Part shown: positions 18,230 through 26,619 of the stretch, piece after piece
Layout of the letters: each line of letters starts with the position of its first letter
Position numbering within the stretch: position 1 is the stretch's first letter
Assembly: GCF_002086695.1 (NCBI RefSeq)
Contig: NZ_MVIH01000001.1
Coordinates: forward strand, 1-64,000
DNA: 64,000 nucleotides
Direction: 5' to 3'
DNA from: Mycolicibacterium rhodesiae
GTDB taxonomy: Bacteria; Actinomycetota; Actinomycetes; Mycobacteriales; Mycobacteriaceae
Notes under the pieces: model-generated
The model's input: the letters and a program-made list of their open reading frames with translations, nothing else
Databases searched by the model: none
Told to the model about the DNA's origin: nothing
Made by a program: the position numbers and the translations under genes

Positions 18230-18260
18230 CAATACGATATGCATCCAATACGGAATGTAT
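18230..18260. promoter_or_regulatory. Tandem operator-like repeats between ABC and TetR genes
   Basis: Two copies of CAATACG(AT/GA)ATG(C/T)AT lie at 18230-18244 and 18246-18260, 16 bases start to start, with 12 of 15 positions identical. They sit midway in the 80-bp divergent region, 28 bases from one start and 23 from the other, as expected for a TetR operator controlling both directions. Confidence 0.6.
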
Positions 18261-18282
18261 CGAGTCTGAAGGGCGATTTGCG

Positions 18283-18894
18283 GTGAAGGTCACAGAGGCG
18301 CGGACAACCCGGCGGCGCACGAACACCCGGGCGCGTCTGATCGAGGCCACCGACGAGCTCATCCGGGACAGTGGCCGGACCTGGTTCACGGTCGAGGAGG
18401 TCTGCCGGGCCGCTGGCTACACCCGTGGGGCCTTCTACTCCAGCTATGACGACATGGAAGCTCTTCTCTTCGAGGTCTACGAGCACCAGAACGACGCCCT
18501 CGTGGAGCGGTTGCGGAGTACGGCCGAGCCCTTGCTGCGATCCAAGGGGGTTCTCGAAACCGACCGCGTGGTGCGCCAATTGCTGAAGGCGGGTGTGGCC
18601 GATCAACCGCGGATCGCCCTGCATGCCGCGCTGGTGGCTCGCGCGGCCCATCAGCCCGAGATCGCCCACGCGCTGGACGCACAGGTCGAGCGCTTTCGGG
18701 AAGGTCTGCAAGGGATCTTCGTCGCGCTGATCGCCAAGACCGGGCGGACGATGACCGTCACTCCGGAGGCGTTCACCCGCGCGCTGATGGCCGCCCAGGC
18801 CGGCGCCTCCGGCCAGTTCCTCAGCGATCGTGCCGCCACCGAGGAAGTCCGCTACCTGACCGCGCTGGCCGTGGTGGAAGGGCTCTCCGTCTGA
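18283..18894 (+). CDS. TetR-family transcriptional regulator
   Basis: A 203-residue repressor with the family helix-turn-helix at about residues 15-60 (RLIEATDELIRDSG, then TVEEVCRAAGYTRGAFYSSY). The frame is open upstream to 18205, but the GTG at 18283 gives a normal N-terminus and leaves the tandem repeats outside the gene. It is divergent from the ABC-like ATPase and Pip permease and is the obvious candidate for their regulator. Confidence 0.88.
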   Translation: MKVTEARTTRRRTNTRARLIEATDELIRDSGRTWFTVEEVCRAAGYTRGAFYSSYDDMEALLFEVYEHQNDALVERLRSTAEPLLRSKGVLETDRVVRQLLKAGVADQPRIALHAALVARAAHQPEIAHALDAQVERFREGLQGIFVALIAKTGRTMTVTPEAFTRALMAAQAGASGQFLSDRAATEEVRYLTALAVVEGLSV

Positions 18895-19015
18895 CGCCCC
18901 CCATGCAGGTCAGGCCGCGAATCCCGCAATATTTTCTTTGCTGTCAATAGCTGATCGGAGCAAGACGGCCACACCCTCGCAGCTCATCCGGCTGGAAGAG
19001 GGGTTAGATTGAAGC

Positions 19016-19951
19016 ATGCCTATTCGCTGCACGCGTGGGCACCCGGTGGGGAGCGACCGGTCAACCGGTCGCTGGGTCGGGCTGGTTGCTTCGCCATTGT
19101 TCGTCACGAGCGCACTGCTCGTCGGTCCTGTCGCGCCACCGCTGGCGTCGGGTGCCCACTGTCCTGACGCCGAGGTCGTCTTCGCCCGCGGTACCGACGA
19201 GCCCGCCGGGATGGGCCGGGTCGGTGACGCCCTCGTCGACGCCCTGCGCAAGCAAGCGCCCAGCCTGAACATCGACACCTACGCGGTCAACTACAAGGCC
19301 ACCAAGCTGCAGCTACACGGCGGCGACGGCGCCAACGACGTGATCTCGCACATCAAATCGACGGTGTCGTCCTGCCCGGATACCAAGATCGTCCTCGGCG
19401 GATACTCCCAAGGCGCCAGCGTGATCGACATCGTCGCCGGCGTTCCGGTGGGCGGCATTCCCTGGGGGAGTTCGCTGCCACCGGAATACGTCAAGAACGT
19501 CGTCGCCGTCGCGACCTTCGGCAATGTGGCTACCCGCACCAACCAAGCGCTGCCCACCACGAGCGCTCTGCTCGGCGCCAAAGCCATCGACCTGTGCAAT
19601 CCGGCTGACCCGATCTGCCACGCGGGCCTGGGTAACGAGTGGAGCGGCCACACCGAGGGCTACGTGCCCGGCTACACCAACCAGGCGGCGACGTTCGTCG
19701 CGGCCAAGCTGCTCGCCGGGATCAGTCAGCACATGCCGGGCTACGGCAGCGCGCCCGGATACGGCCCGACGACGCCCTACGGCCCGGACTCGATGTACGC
19801 GCCGCTGCCCGGGTACGGGCCCGTCACCTCCCTGCCCGGGCCGCAGCCCAGCTATCCCGCGGAGGTGCCGAGCTACCCGTCGCAGTCACCCACGACCAGC
19901 CCGCCGACGGTCGTGCCCAGCGCTCCGTCGTCCGGCACGGGATTCGTGTAA
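19016..19951 (+). CDS. Cutinase family esterase with proline-rich tail
   Basis: A secreted serine esterase of the cutinase family; mycobacterial members cleave lipids, esters or phospholipids outside the cell. The 311 residues include an N-terminal export signal (about 20-45), the nucleophile Ser131 in GGYSQGAS, Asp198 in CNPADPIC and His212 in EWSGHTEGY, so the triad is complete. Cysteine pairs typical of the family are present. About 75 residues rich in Pro, Gly, Tyr and Ser follow the domain ([17 protein letters not shown]), unlike the shortest family members, and may hold the enzyme in the cell wall. Confidence 0.93.
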   Translation: MPIRCTRGHPVGSDRSTGRWVGLVASPLFVTSALLVGPVAPPLASGAHCPDAEVVFARGTDEPAGMGRVGDALVDALRKQAPSLNIDTYAVNYKATKLQLHGGDGANDVISHIKSTVSSCPDTKIVLGGYSQGASVIDIVAGVPVGGIPWGSSLPPEYVKNVVAVATFGNVATRTNQALPTTSALLGAKAIDLCNPADPICHAGLGNEWSGHTEGYVPGYTNQAATFVAAKLLAGISQHMPGYGSAPGYGPTTPYGPDSMYAPLPGYGPVTSLPGPQPSYPAEVPSYPSQSPTTSPPTVVPSAPSSGTGFV

Positions 19952-19996
19952 CTCCTCGATTCACGACGTGCGCGAATAGCGCCGTACTCTTCCACC

Positions 19997-21415
19997 GTGA
20001 ACGCGATTGACCCCGACAAGCTCAACACCTGCCTGCAGGTGTTGGCCGACGTCGAATCGTTGCCACCTGAGCACCCCGACGCCGTAGCCGTACGCCGGGC
20101 CACTGCGGGCATCTTCAAATCGGTCAGGAAGGCCCGCCGCAAAGCCAAGCGCGATGAGGTCGCGGCCGCCGATCGAGCCGTCATCGCGGCTACCGCGACC
20201 GGGGCGCCCGGCCGGATCGACGACGAGACGGCCGGCTTGCCGTTGGTGTCGACGGCGGCAGGGGCCTCGGCGGGCACGTTGCTCCGGTCTCGGGCCTGCT
20301 ACATCTGCAAGACCCACCACACCGTCGTCGACGCCTTCTATCACCAGCTCTGTCCGGAGTGCGCGGCACTCAACAGGGCCAAGCGCGACGCCCGTACCGA
20401 CCTCACCGGCCGACGCGCACTGCTCACCGGCGGGCGGGCCAAGATCGGCATGTACATCGCGCTGCGACTGCTTCGCGACGGTGCCCACACCACGATCACC
20501 ACCCGGTTTCCCAACGACGCCGTGCGCCGATTCGCCGCGATGCCCGACAGCGCCGACTGGATCGACCGGCTGCGCATCGTCGGTATCGACCTGCGCGACC
20601 CGGCCCAGGTCGTCGCGCTCGCGGACTCAGTGGCTGCTCAGGGCCCACTGGACATCCTGATCAACAACGCCGCGCAGACGGTGCGCCGGGCTCCCGGCTC
20701 GTACGCGGCACTCGTCGAGGCGGAGCGGACCCCGGCCCCCGAACTCGTCGACGTGGTCACCTTCGACCGGGTGAGCGACGCCCACCCCGCCGCGCTCGCC
20801 GGCAGTCTCGCCGAGCATCAGAGCCCGCACGCGCTCACCGAACTCGCGCTCACCGCGCGCAGCGCCTCGCCCGAGCGAATCGCGGCAGGCACCGCGATCG
20901 ACGCAGGTGGGCTGCTGCCCGACACCGCGGCGATCAACAGTTGGACGCAGCGCGTGCACGAAGTCGACGCGATGGAACTGCTCGAGGTTCAGCTGTGCAA
21001 CCAGACTGCGCCGTTCATTCTGGTGAGTCGGCTGCGGGCGGCGCTGGCGTCGTCATCGGCCCGCCGGAAATACGTCGTGAACGTGTCGGCCATGGAGGGG
21101 CAGTTCGGCCGCGCCTACAAGGGCCCCGGGCATCCGCACACGAACATGGCGAAGGCTGCGCTGAACATGCTGACCCGCACCAGCGCCGGTGAAATGCTGG
21201 AGCAGGACGGCATTCTCATGACCGCCGTCGATACCGGCTGGATCACCGACGAGCGCCCGCATCCGACCAAGCTGCGGCTGGCCGACGAGGGATTTCACGC
21301 GCCGCTCGACCTCGTCGACGGTGCCGCCCGGGTGTACGACCCGATCGTCCGGGGCGAGGCCGGCGAAGATCTGCACGGCTGCTTCTTGAAGGACTACTCA
21401 CCCAGCGGCTGGTGA
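19997..21415 (+). CDS. SDR-family oxidoreductase-like protein with N-terminal cysteine motif
   Basis: A 472-residue protein. The C-terminal two thirds are a short-chain dehydrogenase fold with nucleotide-binding LLTGGRAKIGMYIA (about 142-155) and the NNAAQ motif of the family. The N-terminal 130 residues are unusual: an acidic/basic helix region, then two CxxC pairs (C101/C104 in CYIC, C119/C122 in CPEC) that look like a zinc ribbon. The SDR catalytic YxxxK appears as TNMAK, so the tyrosine is replaced; a Ser in VNVSAMEG is kept. It may bind NAD(P) without classic SDR chemistry. The gene stands alone after the cutinase. Confidence 0.8.
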   Translation: MNAIDPDKLNTCLQVLADVESLPPEHPDAVAVRRATAGIFKSVRKARRKAKRDEVAAADRAVIAATATGAPGRIDDETAGLPLVSTAAGASAGTLLRSRACYICKTHHTVVDAFYHQLCPECAALNRAKRDARTDLTGRRALLTGGRAKIGMYIALRLLRDGAHTTITTRFPNDAVRRFAAMPDSADWIDRLRIVGIDLRDPAQVVALADSVAAQGPLDILINNAAQTVRRAPGSYAALVEAERTPAPELVDVVTFDRVSDAHPAALAGSLAEHQSPHALTELALTARSASPERIAAGTAIDAGGLLPDTAAINSWTQRVHEVDAMELLEVQLCNQTAPFILVSRLRAALASSSARRKYVVNVSAMEGQFGRAYKGPGHPHTNMAKAALNMLTRTSAGEMLEQDGILMTAVDTGWITDERPHPTKLRLADEGFHAPLDLVDGAARVYDPIVRGEAGEDLHGCFLKDYSPSGW

Positions 21416-21425
21416 CACCTGCCCG

Positions 21426-21695
21426 CTAACGGGCGATGCCGGTACGGCTCAGCCCCCGGCGAAGGTGCACCGCCGCGATCGCGCGCGGGTTCTCGAACAG
21501 CGGCAGCCGGCGCAGTCGCCGGCGGACCACCGAACGACCCATGAATCCGGCGAGGACACCGAGGACGAAATACCCCCGGCTCCGCTGGTTGGCCTCCCGC
21601 CGAAGCCCGGCGACGTAACCGCAGACCGCAGCGAGCGCGGCGGTCGTCAAGACCACCACGATCATCAGCCCAACCGCGTCCACGGAAACGATCAC
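21426..21695 (-). CDS. Small membrane protein of unknown function
   Basis: An 89-residue frame starting with a clear transmembrane helix (about residues 5-32, AVGLMIVVVLTTAALAAVCG), then a basic loop and a short second hydrophobic segment (GYFVLGVLAGFMG), and a strongly basic C-terminus. It is convergent with the SDR gene, 10 bases from its stop. No family is recognised. Overlapping frames on both strands are less convincing because they are Arg-rich and lack hydrophobic segments. Confidence 0.55.
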   Translation of the reverse strand: MIVSVDAVGLMIVVVLTTAALAAVCGYVAGLRREANQRSRGYFVLGVLAGFMGRSVVRRRLRRLPLFENPRAIAAVHLRRGLSRTGIAR

Positions 21696-21904
21696 ACCAT
21701 CGTCGGTGCCACATCAGTAGGGGATGACTGAAGGTCGTGACCGAACCGAATACCTAGCGTTACCGTCAATTGGATAGGAACTCGCATCTGAGTCCCGTCG
21801 GCGACTATGTGCGAATGGCTCGTTCGGCCAGGTCGTCTTGGCTAGGCTCCGGCTTGGCAAGCAGCGCCGACACCGTCTACGAGTCCGATTCGGAGCAGAC
21901 GACC

Positions 21905-23464
21905 ATGGCCAACATCGTCCTTGTCAACCCGCGGTTCGAGGTGTCGTACTGGGGCTTGGAACATGCACTCCCGCTGCTCGGCAAGAAGTGCAACGTCCCG
22001 ACCGCCTGCCTGCCGCTGTTGGCCGCCCTGACGCCGCCGGAGCATCGCGTCACGCTCGTCGACGAGAACGTCGAGGACATCGACTTCGACAAGCTGGCGA
22101 AGGCCGACATCGTCGGGCTCACCGGCATGATCGTGCAACGCCGGCGGATGCTCGAGATCATCAACGAGCTCAAGGCCCGTGGCGTGTTCGTCGTCGTCGG
22201 CGGTCCGTGGGTCAGCGTGCAGGAGGACTACTTCGACGGTCTGGCCGACGCGATCTTCGTCGGCGAGGCCGAGACCACCTGGCCGCAGTTCCTCGAGGAC
22301 TGGAAGCACGGCCGCCGGCAATACCGCTACGAGCAGGCCGAACGCACCGACATGACGACCGTGCCGGTGCCGCGCTACGACCTGTTGAAAACCAAGAACT
22401 ATGTGTTCGGCAGTGTGCAGTTCAGCCGGGGTTGTCCGTTCCAATGCGAGTTCTGCGACATCATCGTCACTTTCGGTCGTAAGCCGAGGCTCAAGACCAG
22501 TGCGCAGGTGATCGCCGAACTGGAAGCGATGCGCAAGGCCGGCCTGTCGATCGGCTTCATCGTCGACGACAACCTGATCGGCAACAAGGCCGCCGTGAAG
22601 GTGCTGCTGCAGGATGTCCACGCCTGGCAGGAGCGCGAAGGATATCCCTTGCAATTCTTCACCGAAGCGTCGCTGAACCTGGCCGAAGACGACGAGCTGA
22701 TGGAGTTGATGGTCGCCGCGAACGTGACGGTGGTGTTCATCGGAATCGAGAGCCCCAATGAGGATTCGCTGAAGGAGGCGAAGAAGTACCAGAACGTGAA
22801 GAAGGGTGGCACGATCGTCGATCGCGTCCGCAAGGTGCAGGACGCCGGGCTGGAAGTCTGGTGCGGCATGATCGTCGGCTTCGACAACGACGACACCCGA
22901 ATCTTCAAGGAACAAGCCGACTTCATCGGTCAGACCGACATCATGCACGCCATGGTGGGCATGCTCGCCGCGATCCCCAAGACACCGCTACATGCGCGGC
23001 TGAAGAATGAAGACCGCCTCGACCTCGACGACGAGCAGACCTTCGGCACCAACGTCATACCGCTCAACATGAGCAGAGACGAGTTGCGCGACGGCTACAT
23101 CGGTCTGATGCGCGACCTCTACGACCCCGACTTCTACTTCGACCGGCTCGAAAGTCTCTATCTATCAAGAAAATTCGACTTCGGGAGGGCCCGCAACGCG
23201 TACCTGCGCGAGCGTCCGTGGCGCCGGCTCAAAGCCCAGTTATTCGACGCTGCACGGGCATTCGGCCTGTTCCTGCTGTTGATGAAGAACGTCCCCGACA
23301 CGCAGTTACGCCAGATCTACCGGCGCCGGATGTGGAAGATGATTCGGAGCCGGCCAGACCCCGGTGTCTTGTTCGTCAGCGTGGTCAAGTGCGCGACGCA
23401 CTACCACCACTACACGATGTCGCGGGAGATGTCCGAGCGCCGGACCCTGGTCAATACCTTTTAG
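21905..23464 (+). CDS. B12-binding domain radical SAM protein
   Basis: A 519-residue enzyme with an N-terminal cobalamin-binding fold (about 1-140, including DIVGLTGMIVQ and VVVGGPWVS) and a radical SAM core. The iron-sulfur cluster cysteines are C177, C181 and C184 in RGCPFQCEFCD. The C-terminal part (about 380-519) is the helical extension seen in this class (DUF4070-like). Such enzymes methylate or rearrange unreactive carbons using SAM and cobalamin. The ATG at 21905 follows GGAG; the frame is open 45 codons upstream. The substrate is unknown and the neighbours give no pathway. Confidence 0.9.
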   Translation: MANIVLVNPRFEVSYWGLEHALPLLGKKCNVPTACLPLLAALTPPEHRVTLVDENVEDIDFDKLAKADIVGLTGMIVQRRRMLEIINELKARGVFVVVGGPWVSVQEDYFDGLADAIFVGEAETTWPQFLEDWKHGRRQYRYEQAERTDMTTVPVPRYDLLKTKNYVFGSVQFSRGCPFQCEFCDIIVTFGRKPRLKTSAQVIAELEAMRKAGLSIGFIVDDNLIGNKAAVKVLLQDVHAWQEREGYPLQFFTEASLNLAEDDELMELMVAANVTVVFIGIESPNEDSLKEAKKYQNVKKGGTIVDRVRKVQDAGLEVWCGMIVGFDNDDTRIFKEQADFIGQTDIMHAMVGMLAAIPKTPLHARLKNEDRLDLDDEQTFGTNVIPLNMSRDELRDGYIGLMRDLYDPDFYFDRLESLYLSRKFDFGRARNAYLRERPWRRLKAQLFDAARAFGLFLLLMKNVPDTQLRQIYRRRMWKMIRSRPDPGVLFVSVVKCATHYHHYTMSREMSERRTLVNTF

Positions 23465-24294
23465 TTCTCGTGCTGGCCGTTGCCGTTACTGCCGGCGACC
23501 TGCTCCAGGAACTGGACGGCCAACACCCGCACAGGCACGTTCGTCTGCTGGCTCTGTTTGCGCAACACGTCGAACGCCGCGTCGGAATCGATTCCGTGCA
23601 TGGCCATCAACACGCCCTTGGCCTGCTCGATCGGCGCCCGGCTCTGCAGCACCCGCTGGATGGACTCGGCGGTGTCCCGGGCGGACTTGTAGCGGGCGAA
23701 GTCGCCGATCGCCCGCGAGACCGCCTTGGTCAGCAGATCGAGGACTTCGGCGTCCAGATCGTCGAAGGCGTGAAACGCCCTGCCGTACAGGTTGAACGAC
23801 CCGAGCGTCAGATCGTCGGTGAACAGCGGTGCCGCCAGGAAGCTGTGGATCGCCTCGTCACGCGCGGCAGTCGCGAAGCGCGGCCACGCCGCCATGGCTT
23901 CTTCGGAGTCCAGCTGCACGACGGTGCGGGTTCGTGAAGCGTGCAGGCAAGGACCTTCACCGGCGTGGTACTGCTCACTGTCGATGCGCAAGGTGCGCTC
24001 GTCGGTGTGCACCGCTGTGTAGGTCAGCCCACCGAGGTCGATCGTGATCCCCGTGCAGTCCGCGCCCTGAATGGCCTCCTGGGCGATCGAGGCGACACGT
24101 TGTAGCAGCGTCAGCAGCTCGTCCTCGTCATTGACGCTGCGACCGGCGTCGACCAGGAGCCGTCCGAGCTGGGCGGCCGACATGGCGTTGCGGGTGGCAG
24201 CCTCTATGACGATCTCGGCCGCCTGCTCAGCGTCGGTTCCATCCAGCGGCTCGGCCGGGATGGAGTCCTCGACGCGCGGGTCGCTGTGCTCCAT
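23461..24294 (-). CDS. GAF and ANTAR domain regulator
   Basis: A 277-residue cytoplasmic regulator with a central GAF sensor domain (about 55-200, including ADCTGITIDLGG and EGPCLHASRTRT). A C-terminal ANTAR domain follows (about 205-265, RAPIEQAKGVLMAMHGIDSD), an RNA-binding module that promotes antitermination at paired hexaloop hairpins (family knowledge). The start is ATG 24294; the long open frame upstream overlaps the DUF4185 gene and is not used. It overlaps the end of the convergent radical SAM gene by four bases. Proteins of this GAF-ANTAR type are common in mycobacteria; its RNA targets are unknown. Confidence 0.92.
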   Translation of the reverse strand: MEHSDPRVEDSIPAEPLDGTDAEQAAEIVIEAATRNAMSAAQLGRLLVDAGRSVNDEDELLTLLQRVASIAQEAIQGADCTGITIDLGGLTYTAVHTDERTLRIDSEQYHAGEGPCLHASRTRTVVQLDSEEAMAAWPRFATAARDEAIHSFLAAPLFTDDLTLGSFNLYGRAFHAFDDLDAEVLDLLTKAVSRAIGDFARYKSARDTAESIQRVLQSRAPIEQAKGVLMAMHGIDSDAAFDVLRKQSQQTNVPVRVLAVQFLEQVAGSNGNGQHEN

Positions 24295-24341
24295 GGGGTG
24301 AGTGTCCCACCTTCGGGACTTCTGGTTGCTGTAAGGGCTAT

Positions 24342-25733
24342 CTAGGGCAGCACCGTGTGCATCAGCATCACGTTGTAGGCCGACCACAGCGAGAGGTTGT
24401 AGTAGAGCTCGCGGCCCGTCGACCAGGGATGCAGGAACGGCGCGTAGATGCCGCCGGGGATCTGCATCGACGACACCAGCATCTGCTCCGGACCCCACGG
24501 CCCCTGCGGCGCCGGCGCGGTCCGCATGACCACGTCGTTGTTGCCGTTGCAGTACAGCACCAGGTACTGCTTCAAGTAGTTGTTGAATTGCGCCGACATC
24601 TCGCCGACCGGGCCGGGGATCACCGGTGTGGCCGCCGCGGGGCTGCCCGCAACCCAGCTGTTGCTGTCGGCGTTCCAGTACTCGTACTTCGTCAGGTCCG
24701 GGATCAACCCGGGGGACACCCGCGCCACGTACGCCGACCCGCCCCGCCCGTTGGGTGTGCCGAACGAATAGATGTACGGATCGCCGGGGCCGGGCTTGAG
24801 GAACGCGCCCATCTGGAACTTCTCGTTGCCGTTGGACGGCTGACGGACGGTGCCGGGATACACCCCCCAGGTTTCGCCGTTGTCGGTCGACGTCGCGATC
24901 GCCGAGTAGTTCGTGGTCCACGCGCCGTAGTTGTCCCAGCTCCGGATGGACATGAAGTTCAGGAACTGGTTCGGCCCGACGGCCACGCCGGACGTCGGGA
25001 TGATGCCCGTCTCCTGCGGCGCACCGTTGATGCTGTTGATCACCTGCTTGGCGATGCCGGGCCGCCACACCGGGGCGCCCGAGTACTTGTTGCCGACGGC
25101 GCCGTCGGGCACGGCAACGGTATTGGCCAGCGATCCGTCGCTGCTGCGCATCAGCGTGTTGTAGCGCCACTGCTTGCCGGGGATCATGCAGAACCCATTG
25201 GTGTCGCCGAAGGCCAGCAGGACCTGACGATGGCTGGGATCACCGTTGTCCCACATGATTCCGAGATCGGTTCCGGTGATGGCGAACTTCTGGACGGTCT
25301 GATTCGGGCTGTCCGGTCCGGTCACCCAGCCGACCACCGACGTTCCCGGCGGCGCGGTCGACGGCGCCGGTTGCGCGGCGGCGGGAGCCGGTTGGGGTTG
25401 GGCGGGAGCGGGTTTCGGTGCCGGCGCGACCGCCGCCTGCTTCTGCACCTGTCCCGAATTGGGCATGAACGCGTTGATGAGCATCTTGCCCAATGTCGGC
25501 AGCGGCGCCTGGTCGTTGGCGCCGACCGGCTTATGCCCGATCGGGCGGTCGAACGGCGCTATGGCCGACGGTTGCGGAATCTGAAACGCCTGGTTTGCGG
25601 CGGGCTGCGCCGCCGCGGATGCGCCTTCACACGGGTCCGCGGCCGCAGGTGGCGCGACACCGGTGGCTGCGCAGAGGCCGACGACCAGCGTCGAGGCCAG
25701 CGACAGCGAGGGGATGCGGGGGCGCGGCGACAC
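24342..25733 (-). CDS. Exported DUF4185 domain-containing protein
   Basis: A 463-residue secreted protein. GTG 25733, preceded by GAAAGG, gives a signal peptide (SLSLASTLVVGLCAATG, cut near PAAADP). A Pro/Ala/Gln-rich linker follows (about 95-135), then a DUF4185 domain (about 145-463) with repeated blade-like strands (MWDNGDPSHRQVLLAFGDTN, TSTDNGETWGVYPG, DPYIYSFGTPNGRGG). The blades suggest a beta-propeller like sialidase or arabinanase folds. Enzyme activity is not known for the group. The frame extends upstream but lacks sense there. Confidence 0.85.
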   Translation of the reverse strand: MSPRPRIPSLSLASTLVVGLCAATGVAPPAAADPCEGASAAAQPAANQAFQIPQPSAIAPFDRPIGHKPVGANDQAPLPTLGKMLINAFMPNSGQVQKQAAVAPAPKPAPAQPQPAPAAAQPAPSTAPPGTSVVGWVTGPDSPNQTVQKFAITGTDLGIMWDNGDPSHRQVLLAFGDTNGFCMIPGKQWRYNTLMRSSDGSLANTVAVPDGAVGNKYSGAPVWRPGIAKQVINSINGAPQETGIIPTSGVAVGPNQFLNFMSIRSWDNYGAWTTNYSAIATSTDNGETWGVYPGTVRQPSNGNEKFQMGAFLKPGPGDPYIYSFGTPNGRGGSAYVARVSPGLIPDLTKYEYWNADSNSWVAGSPAAATPVIPGPVGEMSAQFNNYLKQYLVLYCNGNNDVVMRTAPAPQGPWGPEQMLVSSMQIPGGIYAPFLHPWSTGRELYYNLSLWSAYNVMLMHTVLP

Positions 25734-25915
25734 GACACACCTTTCGGAGGCGGGACGTCGCTGTGACGTCTGTTGACCTTTGTGACGATAGGGACCCGTG
25801 TGTCTTTTGCGACCGGCGATGCATCGATAGGTACGCGTCCGTGACCGTGTCGCAACCAAGGGGGTGCTCGGTGGGTTACTGTGCGCATGAAATTCGCCCA
25901 ACACAGGAGGCACTG

Positions 25916-26440
25916 ATGAGACGTGGATTCTCTACGGCGGCAGCCGTTGCCGTAGCGGTCGCACTGACCGGTACCGCCTGTAGCAACTCCGACTCCGGCA
26001 ACAAGGCGCCGGCATCCGCGAGCTCGGCGACGACCGCGAGTTCGGCGGCGACGGCTGCGAGTTCGGCGGCGACGGCTGCGAGTTCGGCCCCGGTGGCCGC
26101 CGACAAGCTGCCTTCGCTGGTACCGACGCCCGCGAACAGCCAGACGACCAAGGGGCCGGACAACATCGCTGACGGCGGAATCCACCTCTACTTTCAGGTC
26201 AACGGGTCACCCAACGATGTGATGACGGCCTACAAGGCAGCGCTGGAAGAGAAGGGTTGGACGGTGACCACCATGGTCACCTCGGGCGGCCAAGGCGGGG
26301 GCGGCGCCACGTATACCGGAACCAATGGCGGCGCCTACGGCGTGTTCGACGGCGGCGGCTACAGCGCCAACACCTACCTCGATGTCTGCGCGTGGCCTAC
26401 CAAGCCCGCGAATCCCAATTGCAGTCGGGGCGATCGCTAG
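25916..26440 (+). CDS. Putative lipoprotein
   Basis: A 174-residue lipoprotein. The signal peptide (residues 1-20) ends in the lipobox LTGTAC, so Cys21 should be lipidated. A spacer of repeated ATAASSA units (about 35-60) leads to a small globular domain with LYFQVNGSPNDVMTAYKAAL and GGGATYTGTNGGAYGVF and a C-terminal cysteine pair (VCAWP...NCS). ATG 25916 follows a strong AGGAGG. The domain type is not recognised beyond similarity to other mycobacterial lipoproteins of unknown function. Confidence 0.85.
   Translation: MRRGFSTAAAVAVAVALTGTACSNSDSGNKAPASASSATTASSAATAASSAATAASSAPVAADKLPSLVPTPANSQTTKGPDNIADGGIHLYFQVNGSPNDVMTAYKAALEEKGWTVTTMVTSGGQGGGGATYTGTNGGAYGVFDGGGYSANTYLDVCAWPTKPANPNCSRGDR
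26018..26089 (+). repeat. 21-bp tandem repeats in the lipoprotein spacer
   Basis: Two exact units GCGAGTTCGGCGGCGACGGCT (26036-26056, 26057-26077) are flanked by a partial variant before (26018) and after (26078). They encode ASSAATA and keep the frame, so copy number could vary without breaking the protein. Confidence 0.75.
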
Positions 26441-26473
26441 GCCGGCGTACGGCGGGCAGGCGAGGACGCGGGG

Positions 26474-26520
26474 AAAAACGAAAAAATGAAGGACTGAAAG
26501 CCACAGCCTCTGTGGTCCTT
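26474..26520 (-). terminator. Intrinsic terminator of the reverse transcriptase operon
   Basis: Read on the minus strand, a hairpin (inner stem CCACAG / CTGTGG with a three-base loop, outer stem AAGGA / TCCTT with one bulge) is followed by CATTTTTTCGTTTTT. It lies about 100 bases after the reverse transcriptase stop. Such a strong U-tract is rare in mycobacteria and fits termination of this operon. Confidence 0.7.
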
Positions 26521-26619
26521 CGAAAAATCCGCACCTGGCGGGATCCGCGTCCTCATCGAGGATTGAATCGCAATTCCGTGACGGCCGCAAGAGCCTACGT
26601 AGCTGCCCGACGTCCGCGG

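Noticed and set aside
16218..18286. Long plus-strand ORFs opposite the Pip permease and ABC gene
   Set aside because: Shadows of the minus-strand genes, which show membrane helices and family motifs.
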